Source: Abelmoschus esculentus (taxonomy: Eukaryota > Streptophyta > Magnoliopsida > Malvales > Malvaceae). Taken from it: DNA of 64,000 bases. This document shows, one piece after another, positions 57,612 through 64,000 of the stretch; position 1 is the stretch's first letter; each line of letters opens with the position of its first letter. The stretch covers positions 15,577,001 through 15,641,000 of the forward strand of contig JAUCBN010000006.1 of the NCBI GenBank assembly GCA_035048815.1, in the 5' to 3' direction. Below the pieces are notes generated by a model. It worked only from the letters and a program-made list of their open reading frames with translations, did not search any database and was not told the DNA's origin. Both the position numbers and the translations under genes were made by a program.

Positions 57612-58716
57612 TAAAGAGCATAAAAAAGAGCGAGCTTTAAGGAAGCACGAGGGAGAAAAAAGAAGAAATGAGGCCACTTTCGGTCATCTTCAACCTTTAG
57701 CCAAGCCACCATTGTTGGAGAGCTTCAAGCAAGGGATTTGCACGACTTTGAGAGGAGCGGCAAGCTAGGAGAAGTGTCACGGTATAAGCGTTTGAGACTT
57801 CCTTCCTCTTCACTTTGTTTACCTCTTTTCTAAGTTGTTGAATATGTATTTCAAAGGACGGAAGTTGAATAGTTTTTCATTCCTAGCCATGAATAAACTA
57901 GTATGGCTAAGGCTTGTTTTGGATGATCTTTATTTGGTTTTAATGGATGTTTATTGTTTCCGTTTTACTTTGTGCTTTGTTCAAGAATGCTAACACAGTT
58001 TTTACCCTAAACCTTGGTTTTTAAGAGCACTGGGAGATAGCCATAGCTCAAGGGGTTTGAGAAGCTTAGATCTAGGGATAGGAAAGCTAGACCAATTTGA
58101 ACAATGGGGTTGCTACGAGAGCAGAATCCTAACTTGCCTTAGGGATAAGGTAGAGTTTCAATGACTAAAAGGGGTAGCACTTTATTAATATTAGAAGTGT
58201 TAGGGTTGAGACCCAGAGGTAATGCCTTAGCATTTTCGAGTGTTAGGCCTTCTGACTAGGGATAGTGGAGGCATTTTCAGTAAACTTTGTCGAGCACTAG
58301 TAAACCAGGGGAACAGTAGTATCCAGGAGAGCAGTGAAGTCATACCATAGAAAGCCTAGCTTGTCTTAAGCTTGAATATCTTTTCAGTGTTGTGTTTGTG
58401 CAACTTTATTTAATTCTCCAATATTTGTTTATTTGCTCTGCATTTTTGTAAAAATCCTTGTTTTTCTCCAGCATCATTGGTGACATTTTTATTTTGCTAA
58501 AGCATTTTTGGTGACACTTGCAGAATTGGTTTAGCATATGTCCATACAAAGGATTAGTTTATCTTTTTTGTATGCTAACTATTTTTGAATTAACCTACCC
58601 AATCCTTGTGGGAACGATCTCATTCACACACTTTATTACTTGTTCGATGTGTATACTTGCACATTCTTGCACGCAATTTAACCATATATTTTAATCGTCT
58701 CTTAGTGCAAACAACA
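57612..58716 (+). repeat. G 3' LTR, right portion
   Basis: Continues after the GTAGC copy at 57607-57611 and ends ..GTGCAAACAACA. Joined with 48698-49323 the LTR is 1731 bp, against 1725 for the 5' LTR. Confidence 0.88.
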
Positions 58717-58721
58717 ATAGC

Positions 58722-59645
58722 ATACTCAATGTATTCTCCGATCATAACCAACTCCACAAAACTACTGATAGGGTGGCTTATCAAGTGATCGTACAACACT
58801 CCCTCTAGTGTATCCACAAACATTTGAGAAAGTTCACATTCATCGAGCGGAGGTTGTACTTGTGCTGCAGCATCACACCAATGTTGAGCGTACTCTCAAA
58901 GGCTTTCGTTATGCCCTTGTTCCATACCTTGTAGCATGAGTCGATTTGGAATCATATTAGTTATGTTCTTATACTGGTCTGTGAAGGCTTTGGCCAGATC
59001 TTTCCATGACCTAATTTGAGCAAGGGTCAACTGATTATACCATATTATAGTAGATCCCATCAGACTATCCTGGAAAGAGTAGATTAACAACTTCTTATTG
59101 TTGGTAAAGCCCGCCATTTTTCACTAAAACATAGTTATATGTACAATAGGGCAAGTCATCCCGTCAAACTTCTCAAAATCTAGGGTCTTGAACTTATAAG
59201 GAATCTCTAGACCTAAAACTAGACTAAGCTCACTGGATTCAACCCATACCATTCTTCTTCATCCTCTTTTATCTAAAACTTCTCTTCAAACTCATTCTTG
59301 GTTTCCTCTAATTGCTTCAAAAATTCAACCTTTAATTTTTCTAGCTCATCGAAGTCTGAAATGTTATCCCAAAATCTTCTATATTAGTGAAAGTTACACC
59401 GGTGAGGCTTGGGTAGAGGCATCGACTTGAAGAGATGATGTTACTAGTCTTTGTGGAGGTCTAGAAGTGTTAGCAACAAAAACCGGAGGGCACGAGGAGT
59501 TTTCCACTTTCTTAAGTCCCAGCAAGCGAGCAATTTCTTTCATCATATCTTGTTGAGACTTGATCATAGAATAGCCTAATTCTTTCTGAGTGCGCTCTAA
59601 TTGCCCTATAAGATTCGCTTTTAACCTGGCAAAGTCTTCTTCCAT
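58722..59645 (-). pseudogene. gag: M gag, N-terminal and central part (Tat/Ogre type)
   Basis: Minus strand: MEEDFARLKANLIGQLERTQ and SMIKSQQDMMKEIARLL (coiled-coil-like) at 59645-59394; TLDFEKFDGMTCP near 59180 in another frame; then MAGFTNNKKLLIYSFQDSLM, STIIWYNQL and AKAFTDQYKNITNMIPNRL at 59117-58896, the capsid region typical of Tat/Ogre gag (FQDSL..W..L..A..YKYN..PDR). LIGEYIEYA-like text leads into the G insertion. Stops and frameshifts between blocks. It continues at 16671-16296. Confidence 0.85.
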
Positions 59646-60760
59646 TAGCCCTTCTCGGTGTTGGTAAAATGCAAGCGAGAAACCTTCAATTAAGGACTTG
59701 AGATCCCATAATTAACCTCCTTGTTTAATTAATTAATGCATGATATATGCTATGAGATGCATAAGATATATGCATGAATGCAAGTGAAGGTGTTGATCAT
59801 GATAATGATCACCCTTTGAGCAACTTTCAACGATTAAGAGATCTCAATGCCCTTTTGTTATTTCGTTCTATTTTCTCTCTTCTTTTTTCCTTTTTCTTTT
59901 TCATATCTTTTTTTCTTTTCCCCCTCTCTATTTTCTTTCTTCTTTCTCTCAACTCTATATTTTCTTTTTTCTTTTTTTCTATTTTTATTGTTTTTCTTTT
60001 TTTTTGTTTCCATGTTTTTTTCTTTCCTCCCTTTTCTTTTTCTCATATTTTTCTCTCTTTTCTTCTTCCTTTTCCTTCTCTTTCTCTTTTTCCTCTCAAA
60101 TTTTTCTTTTACTTTAGTTTTATTTCTCATTATTTTCTTTTTTCTTTTTTCCTATTTCTCTTATTTTTTTCTCTCCTTTTTTCTTTCTTTCTTTTTCTTG
60201 TTTTGACTCTCTAACTATAGTGAAAGCCTTTGATTGGACAAACCACTTAGTTTAACACCTTCATGAAATGATACAAAAATGCAAGCAAGATAGGAGGCAA
60301 AACAGTCCTATTTATCTTATCTAATAGCACCTAGGTTAACCGCATGGCTCTAATCGGGTAGGTTGACTAGATTCTCTAAATGCAGTTTTGGTGCTACGAG
60401 GTACCTAAATTGTCCTTGATATCCTTTTCTAAGAGTAGCAAGACCCCCAATTGTCACCCATTATAAGCTCATCTCGATCGAGTTCAATTTAGGGGACCCT
60501 TTCACTATGCCCATACAGAGGAACAATATCCCCACGAAAACATAGGGTAGTCGAGCCCCGAAGGTACTTTGCTAGACCCATACAAAGGAACAATATCCTC
60601 ACGAAAGCACTAGCGTTTTCCCCCCACTTAGAGACGGGTTGGAATATGTTGAAAGTTCAAATTAATAAACAAATAATAATTTAATTGTCACTTTATTCCA
60701 TAACATCCAAAATTAATTAAACTGTATTTAAAAACAAGGCTTGACTCGTTTGAAAATTTT
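59646..60760 (-). other. M leader with long polypurine/polypyrimidine tract
   Basis: No gene. 59858-60206 is nearly pure T/C on the plus strand (A/G in the M transcript). Near 60510-60610 a partial direct repeat (CATACA(G/A)AGGAACAATATCC, 66 bp apart) occurs. Some Ogre elements carry an extra ORF before gag; none is seen here. Confidence 0.65.
59858..60206 (-). repeat. M polypurine/polypyrimidine tract 2
   Basis: About 350 bp of TTTCTTTTTC-like sequence with rare A or G interruptions. Long Phe/Ser frames on the plus strand and Lys/Arg/Glu frames on the minus strand are artefacts of composition. Confidence 0.85.
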
Positions 60761-60780
60761 GTCCCCAGCGGAGTCGCCAA
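60761..60780 (-). other. M primer binding site
   Basis: Minus strand TTGGCGACTCCGCTGGGGAC directly after the 5' LTR (one base gap). This resembles the TGGCGACTC..GGGGA primer site reported for Ogre/Tat elements, assigned there to tRNA-Arg; the tRNA identity is from memory and not verified. Confidence 0.75.
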
Positions 60781-60781
60781 C

Positions 60782-62645
60782 TGTAGCGACCCTTAATTCC
60801 TTTAAAAATAATAGGTGTAGTAAAAAAGGGAAAAGGGGGTCACTAGTGGAAATAAAAATTAGGTCAAAATTGAAAATCAAATTTGGGGAAATTGAACTAA
60901 AAGTTAGGGTATTGCAAATTGGATAAAAATTGAAGATTTTGAAAATTAGAAACTTTTAAATTAAAGTTAGAAAATTTGGAAAGGGATCTAAAAATAAAAA
61001 TAGGGTTTTAAAATTAAGGTTTATTAAAAAAGGGTTTGGAAAATAATTTAAAAATTGACTAAAAAGATTTTTAAAAAGATTGGAGTCGCAACCAGCCACT
61101 TTTGGAAGACCGAACACTATAAAAACCAAAGATTCTTTTAAAATTGGGTTCGAGAGTCGGTTATGGTTAAAAATGGGTTTAGGGTTTAAGACCGCCCAAA
61201 ATTGGTACCTTTACAAATTACCGCTTAATTAATTTTGGATTTTTCGTCTTAGAGTGACATTTAAATTAATTTTTGTTTAAAGATTCGAATCAATTTTATT
61301 TTTATCATGTCTTTATTCGGAGACAACGTACACACCGCGACCAATGCGTTGGAACACGGGTCCGTTACGACCGAATAAATACGTATTTATTAAGATTCAT
61401 TAATTATGGGGAGGAAGTAGCTTTGAGCAAAAACAAGTTACAAGGTAAAAAGCATATATGAACAATATATATACAAATATAACTACAACAAATGTAAAGC
61501 ATGAAGTAAAGAGAAAATATGTACAAAACATGGTAACATGTATATAATAAATAAAGCATGCATGACATAAATACACATGATATTAGAAACAAAGAGATAT
61601 AACACCATAATAAAATAATATAAATACATAAATATTATCACTTTCATAACCCTAACAAAGCATGTGAACTAAACCAATAACATGACATATATATAAAAAG
61701 CTACTAACAACATTAAAAAAACAAATAAATATCATGAGTAAAAACCTACATGAATACCTAAGAAAATTAGGTAACATATGATAACAAAGATTAAAATAAA
61801 TAGAACAAACAAAACAAATGAATAACATATATAAATAAACAAAAAAAAACATATAATAAATAAATATAAATAAACAATAAAAGATACTAATAAAAATATT
61901 CATATTTTCATTAAACCATAAGAATAGATTACATAATATATCAAAAGAAAAAGAAATATACCTAAATATGCTCGATCAATCAATCCACAAGTTAAATGGT
62001 GAAGTTTGATCTAAATATTTATGTGGTTCGAATGGTGAATGGGTTGGCGGATTACGGGGGAAAACAATAATGGATTGGAGCTAAATAATTATGCGGGTGA
62101 ATGGAAATCATTTCTCCATGAAAAACTAGATTTGAAAACAAAGAAAAATGGTGTATACTTCCTTGTCTGAAAATATGAGTTAGGGTTTTTATTTTTAGGG
62201 TAAATATTATATATATAGTTAGGGCAAAGAGTATTATATAAGAATAAAATAGGATTTAGATTTTAATATATAATTGTATTTATGATATGATGAAGGGTAT
62301 TTCAGGTTTATCCCTTTAAAAATGATAACTAATTAAAAACAAGACCTTGAACACCAAGTAGGGATTTTTATTATATTTTTTATATTTTTAATTATAAAAC
62401 TATATTTAATAGGTCAAATTTATTTATGGTTTGGGCTTATAAAAGTGGGCTCTAATAAAAGGATTTTATTTATATCATATATTTATATATTTTTTTGAAT
62501 TTTTGGTTTTAATTACGATATAGTAAGGATGATAATTATAATAAAGTAAGTGATAAAATTAAGGTAGGTTAGGATGATTTGGGTATTAAGAAAGATCTGA
62601 ACTGATTTATTTCGAGCATAAACCCAGATAAAATTAGTTATTACA
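60782..62645 (-). repeat. M 5' LTR
   Basis: 1864 bp, plus strand TGTAGCGACCCTTAATTCC..AATTAGTTATTACA, counterpart of 10762-12633 with small differences throughout. Confidence 0.88.
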
Positions 62646-62650
62646 ATGAT

Positions 62651-62924
62651 AAAAAGTAAAGAACTTTCCATAGAAAGACAAGGCATTCTTAAGCTTGAAT
62701 ATTCCTCTGCGTTGTATTCGTGCAGCTTTATCTATTACTCCGTTCTCAATTTTATTTTGCTATAGTATTTTAGTGACAACAATAGATTTTCTTTAGCAAA
62801 TGACCTTGTAGAAGACTTTTCTATCTTTTGTGTATGTTAACTACCTTTGAAATTTCTAGCCTAATCCTCGTGGGAACGATATCACTCACACACTTTATTA
62901 CTTGTTTGATGTTTATGCTTGCAC
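62651..62924 (+). repeat. J 3' LTR, right portion (end truncated)
   Basis: Resumes after ATGAT (62646-62650). Matches the G LTR end region: CTTAAGCTTGAATAT, GCAGCTTTAT, CTTTTGTGTATG and TCCTCGTGGGAACGATATCA to CTTGCAC at 62924. The last ~50 bp expected from G (to ..CAAACAACA) are missing. Confidence 0.75.
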
Positions 62925-63068
62925 GAGAATCAACCATTTTATAAGAACATCATCGGTTCAACAGGAAGATTTATGTATGAATCAACATTAGATTTTCCAC
63001 TCCTTGAAGCAACTAAATTGACATCAAATTTCTAACATAAAAGTGTATAAACAGTTAATACATAAACA
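62925..63068. other. Unassigned sequence right of J
   Basis: No gene or repeat match inside the window. Either host DNA next to J's truncated LTR or part of the hAT relic. Confidence 0.3.
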
Positions 63069-63525
63069 TTAAGTAATAAGTTGGAAAAAATTTAATAATC
63101 TGTTAAAATAAAAATATAGTTGAACTTCAAGCAAAATAAAACTCACTTGAAACAGATTGAACTTTTTAAATGTTGGAGGCCGACTAGAGCTTGAAACACT
63201 TGTACTTTGGGAAAAGTTACTTTGAACAGAGGAATTAGCAGAGGAACAAAGGACAAACTTTGAATAATATATATAAATTAACAAACTTATTGTAAACAAC
63301 ACTTACCCTTTTTTCAACATCATCCTCAGCATAGAGATCACCATACAACTCCTTCAGAAGTTGTAATTTATATATGGGATCAAGTAAAACAACAAAGGAG
63401 AGAATAGTTGAGTGATCAGACCAATATTTCTCATACAATTCAAGCATGGGTGTTGCTATTTTCGAAACTCCCTCACAAATTAGCAGTAGGATACTTGGAA
63501 CCAAAAAATAAATTAGTAATTTCAA
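63069..63525 (-). pseudogene. hAT transposase relic (RICESLEEPER-like), with possible introns
   Basis: Minus strand 63480-63307 encodes EGVSKIATPMLELYEKYWSD and SFVVLLDPIYKLQLL, the MxxKFxKYW....VLDPRxKL signature of plant hAT transposases (RNase H-fold part before the C-terminal dimerisation region). It ends at EDDVEKR followed by a consensus splice donor (AG/GTAAGT, 63307/63306). A Ser-rich piece at about 63240-63147 (SSANSSVQSNFSQSTSVSSS) precedes another donor-like GTGAGT at 63146-63141. The upstream part is frame-broken and the dimerisation domain is not visible. A fragment only. Confidence 0.6.
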
Positions 63526-63596
63526 AAACCGATAGCGTTAAGAGAGAGAAAATAAAATGATAAATGAACCTATTCGATTGATTTTTTTGCTTTATA

Positions 63597-63628
63597 TACA
63601 CGGTGGATCATATTAAAAGATCCGTGTA
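63597..63628. repeat. Short inverted repeat
   Basis: TACACGG(TG)GATC and GATCCGTGTA enclose 9 bases, a hairpin with a 2-base bulge. It could be a terminal-repeat remnant of a small DNA element; no partner seen. Confidence 0.4.
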
Positions 63629-63689
63629 TTTTTTAACGAGTCGCGCTTAACTATTCGGATCTCGTGCTCTTATCTACATAATTTTAAAT

Positions 63690-64000
63690 TTATTATAATT
63701 AGGTCCTAATTCATTTAAAATTTAGCATTACATTTTATTTGTTTTTAATTTAGTCACTATATATATATATAAATTAATATATTATATAATATTTATATAT
63801 AAATATATGTACTTATACTATGTATAATTGTATATGGTATGTATAATGCAATAATATTAATATTATATAGTATTATAATATATAATATTTAAGTAATATG
63901 TATTTATAATATATAGTATTCATATGTATAGTATTTATAATATATGTGCATTATATTTATATATAGTATTTATTATTTTATATTATATATTATATGCTTT
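63690..64000. repeat. AT-rich low-complexity tract
   Basis: Mostly TATATA/TATAAT runs to the window end; no gene. Confidence 0.75.

Larger units (their letters stand above)
16677..58716 (+). mobile_element. Element G: full-structure Athila-clade retrotransposon, hit by four insertions
   Basis: 5' LTR 16677-18401, tRNA-Asp primer site, gag, protease, RT, RNase H, integrase, accessory gene, polypurine tract and 3' LTR (48698-49323 plus 57612-58716), flanked by perfect TSD ATAGC. Without solo LTR I and elements H, F and E (each with one TSD copy) it measures about 12.28 kb, in the usual Athila range. All reading frames carry stops or frameshifts, and the RT and RNase H active sites each show an Asp to Glu change. 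It is a dead copy of what was an autonomous element. Confidence 0.9.
10762..62645 (-). mobile_element. Element M: gag-only Tat/Ogre-type LTR retrotransposon, split by G
   Basis: Two LTRs in the same orientation (10762-12633 and 60782-62645), perfect 5-bp TSD ATGAT, a primer binding site next to the right LTR and a purine tract next to the left LTR together show a minus-strand element. With G and its duplicated target site removed, about 9.84 kb remain. Coding content is gag only (58722-59645 continuing at 16296-16671). The 3.7 kb between gag and the 3' LTR contains no recognisable protease, RT, RNase H or integrase on either strand. It therefore resembles the TR-GAG class: LTR elements with gag but no pol, presumed to use enzymes from an autonomous Tat/Ogre relative. 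It also carries long purine/pyrimidine tracts and a 45-bp tandem array. Confidence 0.85.

Noticed and set aside
63597..63628. Possible MITE end
   Set aside because: Short hairpin only; no second terminal repeat or TSD found within the window, so listed only as an inverted repeat.

Overview
The window reads as plant nuclear heterochromatin, most likely from an eudicot, although the species cannot be named from sequence alone. It is AT-rich and consists almost entirely of LTR retrotransposons of the Ty3/gypsy superfamily. I found no intact cellular gene. The only non-LTR coding trace is a decayed hAT transposase fragment near the right edge. Every retroelement reading frame carries stops or frameshifts, so I call all of them pseudogenes.

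The layout is a nest, solved from LTR ends (TG...CA) and 5-bp target site duplications (TSDs). The outermost element is J, an Athila-clade element on the + strand. Its RNase H/integrase and accessory gene lie at 5000-9577, and its 3' LTR is split between 9578-10761 and 62651-62924. Into that LTR went M (10762-62645, - strand, TSD ATGAT), a Tat/Ogre-type element that has gag but no pol. Into the gag of M went G (16677-58716, + strand, TSD ATAGC), an Athila element of the same family as J with gag, protease, RT, RNase H, integrase and an accessory gene. Four insertions hit G: a solo LTR 'I' in its RT (21771-23201, TSD GGTAC); H, a Tekay/Del-type chromovirus, in its accessory gene (27428-39144, - strand, TSD ACAGG); F, also in the accessory gene (39374-47685, + strand, TSD CAAAG/CAGAG); and E, in its 3' LTR (49324-57606, + strand, TSD GTACC/GTAGC). 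On the left edge, J's RNase H is broken by an LTR fragment L (4421-4999), which is itself interrupted by K (1-4420, - strand), only partly inside the window.

E, F, K and probably the solo LTR I belong to one related group of Athila-like elements. Complete members E and F have an LTR, a tRNA-Asp primer site, one gag-protease reading frame and a second gene resembling the putative plant transposon protein domain, but no reverse transcriptase, RNase H or integrase. Their gag also lacks the zinc knuckle seen in G. The architecture is the same in E and F, so it is a lineage trait and not two chance deletions. They presumably moved with enzymes supplied in trans, and autonomous Athila relatives such as G and J are obvious candidates. 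M shows the same gag-only state in the Tat/Ogre lineage.

Most striking for follow-up: (1) the pol-less gag-protease plus accessory-gene family without a zinc knuckle; (2) a hairpin followed by an AGTTTGGGGG-like tract that occurs twice in each of E, F, G and J, once at the 3' LTR and once about 0.8 kb upstream just after the accessory gene; (3) a 45-bp tandem array with 180-bp higher-order structure inside M; (4) a CG-rich TGCCGAGGCA-type repeat in the LTRs whose copy number differs between the two LTRs of F; (5) a 130-bp deletion that removes the TATA box from the 5' LTR of E.
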